NCBI RefSeq assembly: GCF_030035675.1
Contig: NC_084482.1
Location: forward strand, 178,278,373 to 178,342,372
DNA: 64,000 nt
Direction of reading: 5' to 3'
Source of the DNA: Rhineura floridana
Taxonomy: Eukaryota > Chordata > Lepidosauria > Squamata > Rhineuridae
Numbering within the stretch: position 1 is the stretch's first letter; the number at the start of each line of letters is the position of its first letter. The notes beneath the pieces were generated by a model, which was given only the letters and a program-made list of their open reading frames with translations, was not told where the DNA came from and searched no databases. The position numbers were made by a program, and so were the translations under genes. This document shows, in pieces, positions 22,330-33,621 of this stretch.

Positions 22330-23205
22330 TGGATAAGCGGGGCATAGTTGCGAGGAGGGAGCGATGCTGCCGCGGCCATCTTCGTTAAGAGCAACATCGT
22401 GTGTCGCAGCGTTATGTGTGCGTGACGTGCGGCAGGGAGGGGAGGGGCCATGGGCCTATTTAAGGCCAGGCCGCCCCTCCTACCTCCTCTTTCAGCAAGC
22501 AATGCCCAATCTGCCCTCCCTCTCTTATAGTGTGTTCAATGGTCACTTCGGGACCGAGTAGGAATTTTTACCCTGCCCACCCTTGTTTGGCAGGCAGGTT
22601 TTTTGCCTGCTCCACACTGTGAGAGTGGGATGGAATCGGGTTAGGGGGCGTTGTGATTAATAGGTGAATTTGGCTAATTTGGCTATTTTGTTATGGTCGA
22701 AGTTTAATTGCCCTAGGAGGGCAGTTTATAATTGGGGCACTGGGGTGGGAAGGTGCAGAAAGGGAAATAGGTAAGGACAGCTTGGTGGCCCCCTTAGGCA
22801 CCTTTGGAGGTGATTGGCGGTTCCAGAGGCCTGTCTGTCAGAGCTTTGCGGCTTGAGGGCAGGATATGGGCTGCTTTTGGAGCCAACTTAACTCATCCAC
22901 CCGAGGGTTGTGCGGCCCTGGGGGGTGGTGACCTGAGAAGGCCCCCCTACTCACCTACTGGGTGTGGCTGGCGGAAGGGGTAAGCAGATGGGGCAAGCAG
23001 ATGGGGCTTGCCCTTGTCCCAAGCAGGGGCTGGTCGCCCGTGAGCTGTATGGCAAGATGCTTGCTTATAGATAGTTCCGCACCTAGGTTTCCCTCTGCAG
23101 GTCACTTTAAAAGGTGTTTTTGTATAGTTTAATAAAGTGGCCCTTGTTCAACCCAGGCTGATGTGTCCTTGTCTTATTTCGCCCCTTCACTCGTAAATAC
23201 AGATC
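22330..23205 (+). mobile_element. CpG-rich LTR-like block (fossil, provisional)
   Basis: A CpG-rich first 150 bp with a CRE-like GTGACGTGC, a TATA-like CCTATTTAAGG near 22455, a GC-rich leader, and near the end TTTAATAAAGTGGCCCTTG (about 23128-23146) followed by ATTTCGCCCC. The TATA-to-AATAAA layout over about 870 bp suggests a solo LTR. I could not find matching ends or a target duplication. A CpG-island promoter of an unseen gene is the alternative. Confidence 0.4.
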
Positions 23206-23737
23206 TGGCTCATCAAAAAGTGACTTCTGTTGACAGAAGAGTAAAAAAGTACTGATGTGCACCTTTATTTGCCAGGCAATTATTCCAAAAACACTTTTTG
23301 GTCAACAACCAGCCACAAGAATGCATACAGTTGCAAAAAGGCACCTGTATTATTTTAAAAACTAGATACAGCAGCTGCCTGCATTATCTCAACAGGATGG
23401 TTTTGTTTAAACATTCTGTTCCTTAAATATCAGATATCATCATAAGTGTAGCTAGCTTTTTATTCAGAGTTGCCCTAATGCTGAAACACATGAATAAATT
23501 GGGGGGAGAGGATCTACGTATCTCAAGATCTGTGTGCTGCTTTTTCAGTGGCTACTCAAGAGCAGAGCAGCCAGTCAGTATGTTTGAGGTCTGTTATCTG
23601 TGACATGTACACAAATAGCATTACTTGATGACTGAGATCCGTTGTTCTATTTATCCCATAGTAATATGCAAAATGTTTTATGAAGTGTATCCCACTTAAT
23701 TCAATGGGATTTACTTCCTAGTATGTGACATCTGCTA
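23206..23737. other. Unassigned, with a palindromic repeat remnant
   Basis: 23682-23725 has CCCACTTAATTCAATGGGAT, the core of the short palindromic repeat. Nothing else recognised. Confidence 0.35.
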
Positions 23738-23943
23738 AAAACCTTTTTTTAGGCAAGCCTACCAGACATGTAATTTTATTATGTAATTTGTTTTTAAAAT
23801 CTGTTGATTTTTATTTACATTTTGATAATTTTATGTCTATTGTTTTATTGCTCTTTTTAATTAATATTGAATCATACTATTATATGGAAACCACTTTGAG
23901 ACTTTTTTATTAAGTAGTATATAAATGTTGCTAAATAAATACA
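23738..23943 (+). mobile_element. L2-type LINE, 3' end
   Basis: T-rich 3' UTR ending 'GGAAACCACTTTGAGACTTT', then AGTATATAAATG and TAAATAAATA. 5'-truncated. Confidence 0.6.
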
Positions 23944-24943
23944 TGGGATTGCAGGCAAAAGCTTTTACTGTCCTAATTAATAAAGGGAGATGACAAAACT
24001 TCAAGACCAGCAGACCAGCACTGCGGGGTTTTCAAGGACCCTGTATTGTATAGGTTGCACGGATATGCCAGGTCCTTTATTAGCTACAGTTGCCAATTGT
24101 CAGGGTGGGAGATGGTTAGTCTGGCCATCTTCTGTGCCCTTGACAGCAGTTTTAATCTGTGCTAATTAGCAGGTGAAACCTTTCACAGCATAGAAATAAA
24201 CATTATCACATGCTAACATCAGCAGACCTAGCTTCTGCTAAAGGCACAGGAGCAGGCACTGACACAAAAATTGACAATCCTACTTATTGCACATTAATTA
24301 TGTTAAGAATAAATTTTCCCTTCCATTTTATATGCAAATCTAGCAAATGGATTGCCTGTTGGGTGGAATAACTGTTCTCCTACCAATAAGAAACTCAAGC
24401 AATGAAAACTAAAGGTACAGTTCATTGATCAAAGTCAATGTGTCTTTTAATGTGCCTGATTCTCCCATAATTCTGGTGGGCTTTGAAGTTGTTTAGTTTT
24501 TTTTTACTCTGGTGAGTTATTGAAATATGATTAAAACAACTAATAGTTTTTGCTAATTAATGTGTAACCTATGTTTCCACCTTAAAACAAAAAATGTCCC
24601 CTTTCCTCAGGATTTTCAGGAAGAATCTTCAGAGAGGAACATCCCTGGAGGGACACTCCTTGGCCTGAAACAGCTTTGCAACTGAATGCATCTTGCAGGA
24701 AAGAGACTCTAGCTGGTTCCTGTGGAACATGTGGAGCGTGCATTTTGATGTAACATTTTTCAAAAGATTCCTCCAGGAGTCCTTCTCAGAGAAGAAAGCA
24801 CACTTTGTCAAAACAGGTCCTCTTCCTTTAAAATGTTCCGGTAGTTCTGCCAGATAAAGCAGTGCATGTTCATCTTGGCAAGCACATCTGGTATCTATGC
24901 TGCGGGCAAAATAAACTTTGCCTGGGGTTTAGAGCTCCTGGAT
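23944..24943. other. Unassigned sequence
   Basis: No gene or named repeat seen. Confidence 0.35.
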
Positions 24944-25012
24944 TTTTTTAATTTATTTATTAGATTTATATCTTGCCCTTCCTCCCAGTAGGAGCCCAGG
25001 GCAGCAATATTA
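24944..25012 (-). mobile_element. L2-like 3' tail, minus strand
   Basis: AATTTATTTATTAGATTTAT followed by CTTGCCCTTCCTCCCAGTAG and GAGCCCAGGGCAGC. Confidence 0.75.
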
Positions 25013-25640
25013 ATTCTCTGCAAAGGACCATTCATGTTCTCTATCTCAAAACTATCTTGAAGCACTCAGTAATGGTCCTTGTTTCAGTCTCATAGATTTA
25101 AGCCTCACTTAGGGTCTAATTCCATGTTTTATTCAGGCCTGATTCAGCTCCACAAGCATTTCATGGGAGTAGGGGCAGACATCAATTGATGTACAAGCCA
25201 CAGTACCAGGGGAAGTTTTGGGAGCATCTGTGGTCTAAGAAGAACCCTCACTTAGATTAGAAGTGGTGGTCAGAAACTAAGTTTTTGGGGTGACTAGGTG
25301 TTACCTCTGTTGCTGTCTCCACCCTCCTGAGCCTTCTTTTGAGCACTTCTGGAGCCCTCAGATATTTCCAATAGTGCTTGGGCAGATCAGGGCATGCATA
25401 TGCAAGGACATGGGGTTTCATGCCCACTTTGGGTCAAACCCACAACAACCATGCAGCCCTCAAAAGCATTGCAATGAGGCAATGTGGTCCTTGCACACAC
25501 ACACAAAAGGTTAGCAGTGCCTGCTAATGAACTCTGATGACCCTTTCCTCCTCCTCCTTACAGAAAATATACTCCAGGAAGGGCTGATGTAGGAAATAGC
25601 TCTGATTAGTTTAAAAAGCATAAAAAGGAATCTCCTCAAA
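25013..25640. other. Unassigned sequence
   Basis: Nothing recognised. Confidence 0.35.
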
Positions 25641-25945
25641 ACAAGGGTGGGGAACTTTTTTCCCCAGTCTGAGGGCCGCATTCACTTCTGGGCAACTTTC
25701 CTGGGGCCACATTCCATTGGTAGATGAGAGCAGAGGCCAAACTGGGCAGAGCAAGTAATGTGAATTCTGCCTTTGTACAGTAGGCTAGTTTCCACACACA
25801 CACTCTCTCTCCTCCATCCAGGCAAGCAAAACTCATCAAGGACACATTCAGACAGGAGGGTGCAAAACAGGATCAGTGAGGAGCATGGCTTGGGGAAAGC
25901 ACGTTGTGGGAGAGTCCTGGAGTCCAGATAGAGAGACTTGGAGGG
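25641..25945 (+). repeat. Interspersed repeat, copy 2
   Basis: 'AGGGTGGGGAACTTTTTTCC', 'TTGTACAGTAGGCTAGTTTC', 'CAGGCAAGCAAAACTCATCA' match the copy at 21693-21990 in the same orientation. Confidence 0.6.
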
Positions 25946-27486
25946 CTTCATTCTTCCCCTCCATCTTAAAATAAGGCTTTCACGTAGCCTTTGTGACAGG
26001 GCTTAATTTGAGCCAGTTGTCTCAGCTGCTATAATTTGTTTTGAACATAATTCAGTTCCTGAAACATGTGAACTAATACCAATAAGAGACTATCTCTGAG
26101 TATATGCAGAGTACATTTCTGTCTCAATCCCCTTTGAGTTTGGGAAGCAAGGCCAGTGTCCAAAGGGGATGGTTTCCAGGTCTTAAGCAAGTGAGATGGT
26201 ATCTTCTGGTTCTTCTTCCTTGTGATTAAAATAGACTGTAAAACTGCAGCTGCTAAGTGAGCTAAAGTCACATTAGAAAACAGTGCTGTGCATAAATGGC
26301 TTCTGAAAATTTCCTAGCCAATTTGTAGGCAGAGAAAATGAGGATAGTTTCACCAATTTTCCCTGGGTGGGAGGAGAAATTCTCCAATAGTTTCTTGTGG
26401 TTGGGGTGGCTCACCATTAGCAACTGGTAACAGCATAACTTCTGCTGGCAAAAGTCACATCAGCAGCAACTGTTCGTAGTCTGGGCACCATTTTGTACCC
26501 TTCTCAATCCTCCTGGCCCAGCATTATTCCAGGGTATTGTGGTAGGGAAGTGGCAGTCACAATAAAACATGGTGGAGAATGTTCAGAGAAAATAGATGTT
26601 TCCTCCTCAGGGAGGGGTGAGAAAAAGAAGAAAAACCTCTCAGACATTTTCTCAGGAAAAAAAAGCCTTCTGAGAAATGTGGCCTTCACTCAACTAGAAA
26701 CCTTCATAATAATGCCTTTATTTGTAACAACCCAAGTTCATAATTTTTAACATTATTTGGAAGGCTTCCTGAGGAAGAATGTTCAGATGGGGGGGAACCC
26801 AACAGAGGGGAGGAAGGGAGGGAGGGAGAGAGAGAGAGCAGCTGCAGTGGATAAGGATAAATATTTTTATGGGAAAAGATCTGATGTTAAGCTCTGTTTG
26901 TGACCATCATAAAATGATAATGGAGCAAATTCTTGTAGACTGATTAGGTTAGAACTGTGTCTTGTGCAAAGATCTAAAGTCAGGTTACACAGAGGCATTC
27001 TGGGACAAAGAACAAAGTGGAGTATCTTTTTTCAGCTGAAAGCCAAAAAAGACTCTAGCAGTTATCCAAGTCTAATGGGAATTCACAGGTTCCTTACAAG
27101 TCAGAGAACAGAAGAAAACTTTGGCAATCCTCACATTGGCCAGTTAATCAATGTTAATTTTAGAAAAACCACAGAAGCTGAACTGTACAACTTGGTCATT
27201 AGAACTGTATGTTGTTCTTCGTTACTCAAGTTTATAATGTTAACCTCTCATAGGCTTAGATCCAGAAAACTGTCAAGCTGAAAGCAATGGGTAATTTGCA
27301 TAACACTGGGTCCAAAGCTATGGGTATTTCTCAAAAAGATACACAATGGTGACACTTAGTTCTTCAAGGTCTCACTATAAAGGCATTTCTCATTCAGTAC
27401 ACCAGATCACCACTAGAACCAGGTAGCCATGCACACCCCAGCCATGCAGCATACTGGGAATCATAAACTCTGAAAAAGAAGTGAAA
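25946..27486. other. Unassigned sequence
   Basis: No gene or named repeat recognised. A short (GA)n/(GGGA)n tract lies near 26810-26840. Confidence 0.35.
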
Positions 27487-27680
27487 ATATGAGAATCCCG
27501 TATACTAAGTCAAACCTTGGTCCTTCTAAGAGAGCACTGTTAATTCTAGCTGGCTGTGGCTCTTGGGCAGAGACTTTTCTCAGGCCTGATACTCGGAGAT
27601 TACTGGACATGCTGGGGACTGAACCTGGGACCTTTTGCATACAAAGCATGTGCTTTACCACTGAGCTATGGCTTTTCACT
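27487..27680 (-). mobile_element. tRNA-derived SINE, minus strand
   Basis: The head at the right end reads, on the minus strand, AGCCATAGCTCAGTGGTAAA (A box) and GGTTCAGTCCCC (B box). The body resembles the copies at 4878 and 38136. It is a SINE, not a functional tRNA gene: no tRNA 3' half follows. Confidence 0.8.
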
Positions 27681-28118
27681 GTTAGAGGCTGTGGAGATGT
27701 GATGCTGTCTCTCCAAAGTAGAGGGTTCACTGTTGGTGTGCGATTTTTACGAATACCATACATCTTTTCCTATGTAATGTGTCCTGTTTTGGACTAAAAG
27801 GGTTGAGCCAGTAGTGCAGGCAGGAAGCTCCATCATGGACAATTAGCCTGTACTAAGCAAGGAGAAAAGTATCTGCTGCCTAAGTGACAGGAAAGGCTCT
27901 ATTACTTACACAGATTTGAAGTAGTGCAGGAGTGAGCACTACAGAGTACTTGCCACAGACTCCTAAGAAACTGGGCTTGTTATTTGTTTCCAGGTCTTTG
28001 GAGACCAGGGGACAATAGTACTTAGAGGTCAAATGGAAACTTCATACCATATATTTTAAGTCACTCTAAGAAATATGAAAAGAGCTATTTCCCATTCAGA
28101 AAATCAGGTAACCCAGAT
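27681..28118 (-). other. SLC16A7: Probable 3' untranslated region of SLC16A7 (start only)
   Basis: Non-repetitive sequence directly after the stop codon at 28119. The 3' UTR should begin here on the minus strand. I found no convincing AATAAA plus downstream element in this stretch, so its end is not placed. The next feature on this side is a tRNA-derived SINE at 27487-27680, which could lie within the transcript. Confidence 0.4.
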
Positions 28119-28420
28119 TTAAGCTTCACTTGTACTGTTTGCCCCATTCTTTAATCCTTCCTCTTCACTTCTCAGTGGGACTGTTTCATGACCATCCTTC
28201 ACCTTTTCCACATTCATGGTATTGCCTTCCCCAACGTCTGTCCTTATGAGTCCATCCTCCTTCTTTTCTAGTTCATATTTTTTCCTTGCTTTGTCCTCTT
28301 TTGCAAGCATTCTGTAGTTGTAGTAATTCATAATGAAGAGGAATGTCCCAGCCAGTACCATCACTGCCCCACACTTAATGAACATGTATTTGTAGTCCCC
28401 AAACATGTCAATAAGAGTTC
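28119..28420 (-). CDS. SLC16A7: Monocarboxylate transporter 2, last coding exon with stop
   Basis: Encodes the end of the carrier: TLIDMFGDYKYMFIKCGAV leads into a last hydrophobic helix (VMVLAGTFLFIMNYYNY) and then RMLAKEDKARKKYELEKKED and a charged cytoplasmic tail ending NSTSEA. The start D-M-F-G-D-Y-K-Y and the RMLAKE junction (RLLAKE in mammals) are family hallmarks. The acceptor CCATCCACAG lies just before 28420. The first two bases complete the Gly codon left open by the preceding exon, giving GPPIG-G-TLID. The stop TAA is 28121-28119. The C-terminal tail of about 55 residues has the length expected for MCT1/2 and is the least conserved part, as usual. This frame is intact. Confidence 0.92.
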
Positions 28421-29194
28421 CTGTGGATGGAGAAAGAACACTTAACTTAAATAGGAAGTTAAAAAACAACAATTTAGAAATGGGGCTGTCACCCAAATGA
28501 AGAAATCTTAGTAGATTAACCATTAACGTCAAGACTGTTATTAGAATGAATAACCAGTTAAATCTGTGTTAAGTAGTAACACTGACCCAAACACAAACTG
28601 ACCAAATACTGACAAATTAAATACAAAACTTCACATTAGATAACACTAAAGCTTGTACCACACAATGAGGCTTCCATGGCCCAGCTGGGCTTTGAATCCA
28701 GATTGCCCAAGTCTCAATACAAAAACTTGCGCACTCAACAAACTGGGTTTTCCTTAAAACAGGTGGAATCTGAGACCCTCCAGATGTTGATGGACTCCAA
28801 CTCTCATCAACCAATGTAACCAATGCTCAGGGGTGATGCCAGCAACATCTGGGGGTTCCCCTGCACTAAAATAAGAGGCATCTAGAAAACCTAATGTAAT
28901 TCTGAGTCTTCATTTTTGGCAAGTTTTTTTTTTTTTGCTTATTGGATTTCCTCCTCCAAATTAACATGCCAATGATGTATTATTTGGTTTCTTAGAACTA
29001 CTTTCTTCTCCTTGGAATACAGTGCCTTTAATTTCCCCAATCTCTTGTCCTGTGAACTAGGACATTTGTAACAAGAATATGCTTGCTACCTGGGGGGAAA
29101 AATAGATCATTTCACATATTCTGGCTGAGAAATGTCACTGCTGTGCCTAGGAGAACACAGTCCACATTTATTTTCATACATCAGTATTAATGAA

Positions 29195-29840
29195 ACAACA
29201 TAAGAATCTAAGACAAACCCTGGTTGAAACAGACCAAAACCCTATCTAGTCCAGCAACTTATTTCTCACAGTGGCCAACTATGAGAAAGCTACCACCAGG
29301 GTGTGAGCAAATCAGCACCCCCTCATTCATGAACCCCAACAACTGGAATTCAGAAGACATGAAAAACCAACCACTATTCAGAGACTCCCTCTGATCCTGG
29401 CAGCAGGAAATAGCCATCATGACTATTGCCATTGGCAGCCTTATTCTTCGTAAATTGGACTAATTCCCCTTTAAAGTTGTCAAAGTTAGTGGCCATCACT
29501 ACATCTTATGGTAATAAATACCATAGTTTAAGAATGTGTTGTGTGAAGAAGTACTTTCTGTCTTGAATCTTCCACTCATTAGCTTCACTGAATGATCCTG
29601 GGTTCCAATATTGTGAGAGCGGAAGAAAAATGTATCTCTATTCATTTTCTCCACCCCATGCATAATTTTAAGCACCTCTTACTTAACACCCCCCCCCCCG
29701 TTTATCTTTTTTCCATCCAGAGGCTAATAGCAGTAATTCTCACTTTCTGCTCAATGACCTGGAGGTCTGCTAAATACATTTCACCAATAATTTTAATGAG
29801 GAGAATACTGGAAAATTCAGTAGAAGAGTCTCACCCCATC
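29195..29840 (-). mobile_element. CR1 LINE 3' end, minus strand
   Basis: ACATAAGAATC at the left (reverse of TTCTTATGTT) followed by 'CTATCTAGTCCAGCAACTTA', 'GTGGCCATCACTACATCTTA' and 'TGTGTGAAGAAGTACTTTCT'. A short poly(C) run at about 29690-29700. Confidence 0.85.
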
Positions 29841-30458
29841 CCCCTTTGAGAATAAGACACAGTCATACAGCACACCAGGAACAATTTACTTAGTTCATTA
29901 AAGCAAAGCCCAGTAGTAGGTTATTAAATACCAAAGAGCCAATCAATTTGCTGCTTATTAAAATGGAGGAAACAATACTGCAGAACTCATATTGCAAAGT
30001 ATTACACAGCAGTTTCTGGCCTCATTACCAAGCTTTAGCAATTAGCTTAATCTGCTTCATAAAACTGTATATAACTTGTGAAATGGCTGCTTTTTAAAAC
30101 AACAAGTTATTCCAAATGAAATAAAATTTCCTCTCAAAAGGAAGGTAATGTGTAGGTGTTCATCCTATACACAGGACAAAAAGAAGGGAATTTCTTGTCA
30201 AGGTAAAATGGATTAAATAATACATACACTAGCCTGCATTTTTGTAAATCTTTTTAATTTCAATACCTGAGGTTCATTTGCCTGACAATTCTCTTTGGTA
30301 AGGATAAGTTACAATATTATCTACCGAGCAGCTGCATTTTGATGGTTATATCAAGCAAACTATCTAGGTTGATTTGGTCCAAAGCCATTCTAGTTCCAAT
30401 CCTTGTCGTCAAACCTGATTTCTTAGGATGAGACAGAGTAAGAAATGTCAGTAACAGT

Positions 30459-30540
30459 ACAATCCTATACATATCTACTCAGAAGTAAATCCTATTAAGT
30501 TAAAGAGGCCTTACTCCCAGGCAAGTGTGTATAGGATCGC
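30459..30540. repeat. Short palindromic repeat, AATCCTATAC...GTATAGGATC type
   Basis: The clearest copy: CAATCCTATACATATCTACT at the left is answered by AAGTGTGTATAGGATCGC at the right, with AGAAGTAAATCC facing 'GGCCTTACTCCC' inside. Confidence 0.7.
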
Positions 30541-30555
30541 TACACAGGATCACCA

Positions 30556-31108
30556 CACCTCAAAAATGATATTGTACAGCTAGAAAAGGTTCAGAAAATG
30601 GCAATCAAAACTTCCTGTGAGGATAGGTTACAATATTTGGGGCACATAAATGGAGGAGAATGATAAAGGTGTATAAAAACATGTATGGAGAAAGTGGCTA
30701 GAACCCTTTTCTCTTTCATAGTACTAGAATGGGGTCATCCAATGAAGCTGCAAGACTGGAGATCAGGACTGACAATGAGAAGTATTTCTTTTCATTGTGC
30801 AGAGTTAAACTATGGAATTTGCTACCACACGAGGCAGTGATGGCCACCAAGTTGGATGAATTTAAAAGCAGATTACATAAATTCATGGAGCATAAGGCTA
30901 TCAGTGGCTAGCAGCCTGGATGGCTATGTTCTTCCTCCAATGCTGGAGAATGCCTCTGAATACCAGTTGCTGGGAATCACAAGTGTGGAGAGTGCTGTTG
31001 CACTCATGTCCTGCTTGCAGACTTTTCACAGGCTTCTAGTTGATCACTGAGAACAAAATTCTGGGCCTTTGGTCTGATCCAGCAGTGTTCTTCTTATGTT
31101 CTTATGCA
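30556..31108 (+). mobile_element. CR1 LINE 3' end, plus strand
   Basis: From 'AGGTTCAGAAAATGGCAATC' through 'GAGGCAGTGATGGCCACCAA' to 'TCTTCTTATGTTCTTATG'. Lies in the SLC16A7 intron, opposite to the gene. Confidence 0.85.
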
Positions 31109-31436
31109 ACCATATACTATGTACTTACCTGGGAGTATCTTCCATCTGAACTCCGTTGGGTTAACGTCTGAGTAGACATACGTATGATTGCATTATTAGT
31201 TAACTAAAGAATTATGAATACAGAAAAATAAGCCCACATCCTTCCAGATATGTGAAAACACTAGAGTACCTTTAAGACTGCACCTTTGTGTAGAAAGAGC
31301 ATTTCAGCAGATGGAATGAAAAAGCTTACACCTGTTGAAATTCCCTCTTCTACTCCAGTATTAATGGTGCAGTAGTCCTGTCCTCTTCTTCACCTGGCCA
31401 TCCTAAACCACACCAAAACATATGTAAATTTTCTAT

Positions 31437-31552
31437 CAGAGCTTGGAAAAGTTGCTTTTTTGAACTACAACTCCCATCAGGCCAATCTAGTGGCCATGCT
31501 GGCTGGGACTGATGGGAGTTGTAGTTCAAAAAAGTAACTTTTCCAAGCTCTG
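31437..31552. mobile_element. hAT-type foldback MITE, 116 bp
   Basis: CAGAGCTTGGAAAAGTTGC ... and its near-perfect reverse ending CCAAGCTCTG. The inner arms are 'AACTACAACTCCCATCAG' and 'TGATGGGAGTTGTAGTT'. Flanks TTTTCTAT and CTTTCTAT give an 8-bp target duplication with one change, as for hAT elements. Confidence 0.85.
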
Positions 31553-32106
31553 CTTTCTATACATAATTAGGCTGAAGACAGAAATGAACAATGGTTAAAG
31601 CCTACCTCCACAAATTTGCCACATCCATATGCCAGAATGATATTGTTAATATTATTTAGTTGTTATAATAGGTTTACCTATGAAAGTCAAAGGGTCCTCA
31701 CACCCTCTTGCTACTAGCTGATGCATGGTGAAATCCAGAAAATCATGATATAGACACATTTTCATTCATTGAAATCATATTCCTAAATGAACTCTAAAAG
31801 CAAATATATAAATATACATTATGCTGTCACTCTTCAAATTCTAGTGTAAACATTGTCTAATTAGCTTGCTGGCAAAGGAGCCTAAGGTCTTGAAAGGTGT
31901 GCTTGCAATACCTTACAACTCAGCAGCAGAGATTTAGCAGTGTTTGCCTGAATTGGCTTGAAGAAGGTACCTTGATTTGATTTGGCACTTCAGTTCTGCA
32001 AGACCCATTTTAATTAGTTTGCAGAGGAGCTTAATTTTCTAGCTATGCCATGTTTTAATCCAGGAGACACAGCTCCTGGCCAGCTTATTTTAGTTGCAAT
32101 TTAGGC

Positions 32107-32190
32107 TGCAGTCATATGTTTACCTATATAGGAGTAAGTCCCACTGAACTCAGTGGGACTTATTTCTGATTAGATGTGCACAGAATTGCA
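32107..32190. repeat. Short palindromic repeat
   Basis: Contains AAGTCCCACTGAACTCAGTG followed by GGACTT, a hairpin with near-perfect arms, between TGCAGTCATATG and CAGAATTGCA ends. Confidence 0.65.
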
Positions 32191-32367
32191 TTTCCTTAAA
32201 AACTCAATGAAAGGGAAATTGGCCAGCAAAAAGCAGAATTAGAGGGTCAAAACTGAAAGTAAGTGACAGTCTAAAGTCTGCTGTCTCCTATTCAAAGTCA
32301 AATAATTCATAGATCTATTTCCCACCAACAAGCAGTCCAATGAGTGGAAGTATAGAAATTTTCTTAC

Positions 32368-33223
32368 CCCCAATAGGTGGTCCAAGTAATATGGTGCAAC
32401 ATTCCACTATAGTGACGAGACCTACAGCACTTGTGAATCGGCTGGCACCAACAAGATCCATGAGAGTTTCAAACAGCATTGCACAAACCATACCAAAGGC
32501 TAGTCCAAAAAAGACAGAATATACTACTAGGCCTGAATAGCCTGTTGCTAAAGGACACAGGAGATGGCACATGCCGTTAAAAGCAATGGAGAAGCTGAAA
32601 AAGTATTGAATCTTTGGCCTCACCCATTTGCTGTTTGCAATGAGCCCAGTAGCTGGTCTGGCTATCATATCAACTATTGCAAGAATTGAAAGGAGGAAAG
32701 CTGCTGAATATTCATCAATCTCAAGGTGCTTTGCATAAGGAGCCAAAAAGACAATAGGAGCAAAAAAAACCCAGAAACATGAGCACGTTTCCTATTAAAT
32801 AGATCAGGAACCCCCTGTGCTTGAAAAGAGATAAATCAAGGAATTTGTTAAAGTTTTCACAACAGTCTTTGTCCTCCTTCTCTTCATCTGCAGAGTCAGC
32901 CATTTCAGCTACGCCTATATCTGGCTGCTCTTTATAAGTCTCTCTTGCTTGCCTATTTGTTTGCCTCCCAGTAGGGCCAGCTGTTGCTCCAATGGGCCTG
33001 AAGAGTGCTCCAGCCACACAGCAGTTTAGTAGAACTGCCCCAAGAATAAAAAAGCTTCCCCTCCATCCAAAAGTATCAAGAAGGAGCTGGTTCAAGGGAG
33101 CGAGTGCAGAAAGCATGACAGGACTTCCTGCCATGGCAAGACCATTGGCTAGTGGGCGTCTTTTCAAGAAGTACTTTCCAATGATGATCACTGAAGGCTG
33201 GAGGTTGAGGGCAAGTCCAAGTC
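32368..33223 (-). CDS. SLC16A7: Monocarboxylate transporter 2, large exon with an apparent 1-bp frameshift
   Basis: This exon carries most of the membrane core (about helices 4-10) and the long cytoplasmic loop. Visible landmarks are [36 protein letters not shown], the loop rich in Glu/Asp/Lys, then [34 protein letters not shown] and [16 protein letters not shown]. In the last motif Asp and Arg four residues apart match the helix-8 pair needed for proton/substrate coupling in MCT1. [19 protein letters not shown] and GLIANSK are closer to MCT2 than to MCT1 or MCT4. The acceptor is TTACAG before 33223 and the donor GTAAGA begins at 32367. The length is 856 bp, one more than the multiple of three that the flanking phases require. 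The extra base sits in an 8-A run (32762-32769) inside GFF-AP. Upstream and downstream halves are otherwise open and well conserved, so an assembly or homopolymer error, or a recent inactivating mutation, are both possible. Confidence 0.93.
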
Positions 33224-33337
33224 CTGTAACCGAGAGACAATAACGTTAACTCAGAAGGCAAAAAAAAATGCTCTGGCATCACAGAGACTAACTGGCTTTA
33301 ATGTGTCCCAGAGGGGTAGCTGTGTTTTTCTTATTTC

Positions 33338-33610
33338 TTACTTTATTAAATTTATATCCCACCCTTCCTCCCAAAGGGATTCCAGGGCAGCAAACAACAG
33401 GTGATAACATACTGTTAAAAAATCTTTAAAATACATCTTAAGAACAAAACTTCTTTTAAAAACAACTTTAAAGCAAACCATCTTAAAATCAAAACATATT
33501 TGAAAATATCTTTAAAAAATCTTAAAAAACAATCCCAATACACATGCAGACTGCCATAAGGTATTTCCTTAAAAGGTTTATTGAAAGAGGAAGGTCTTCT
33601 TTCTGCATCA
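33338..33610 (-). mobile_element. L2-like LINE 3' end, minus strand
   Basis: ACTTTATTAAATTTATATCC followed by CACCCTTCCTCCCAAAGG and an A-rich region ending in 'GGTTTATTGAAAGAGGAAGG'. The last part matches the C-terminal end of L2 ORF2. Confidence 0.7.
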
Positions 33611-33621
33611 GACAACAAACA

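Larger units (their letters stand above)
28421..32367 (-). other. SLC16A7 intron (3.9 kb), repeat-filled
   Basis: Intron between the large exon and the last coding exon, with GTAAGA donor and CCACAG acceptor. It holds a degenerate foldback near 28760-28860, a minus-strand CR1 end, a plus-strand CR1 end, two short palindromic repeats (30459-30540, 32107-32190) and a 116-bp hAT-type foldback. No additional exon-like open frame was recognised. Confidence 0.8.

Noticed and set aside
21945-22388. 147-codon open frame as a gene near a CpG-rich block
   Set aside because: No recognisable domain, no conserved start, and it runs from an interspersed repeat into the CpG-rich LTR-like block.
32340-33243. 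Plus-strand frames opposite the transporter exon
   Set aside because: Antisense shadows of the conserved minus-strand exon.
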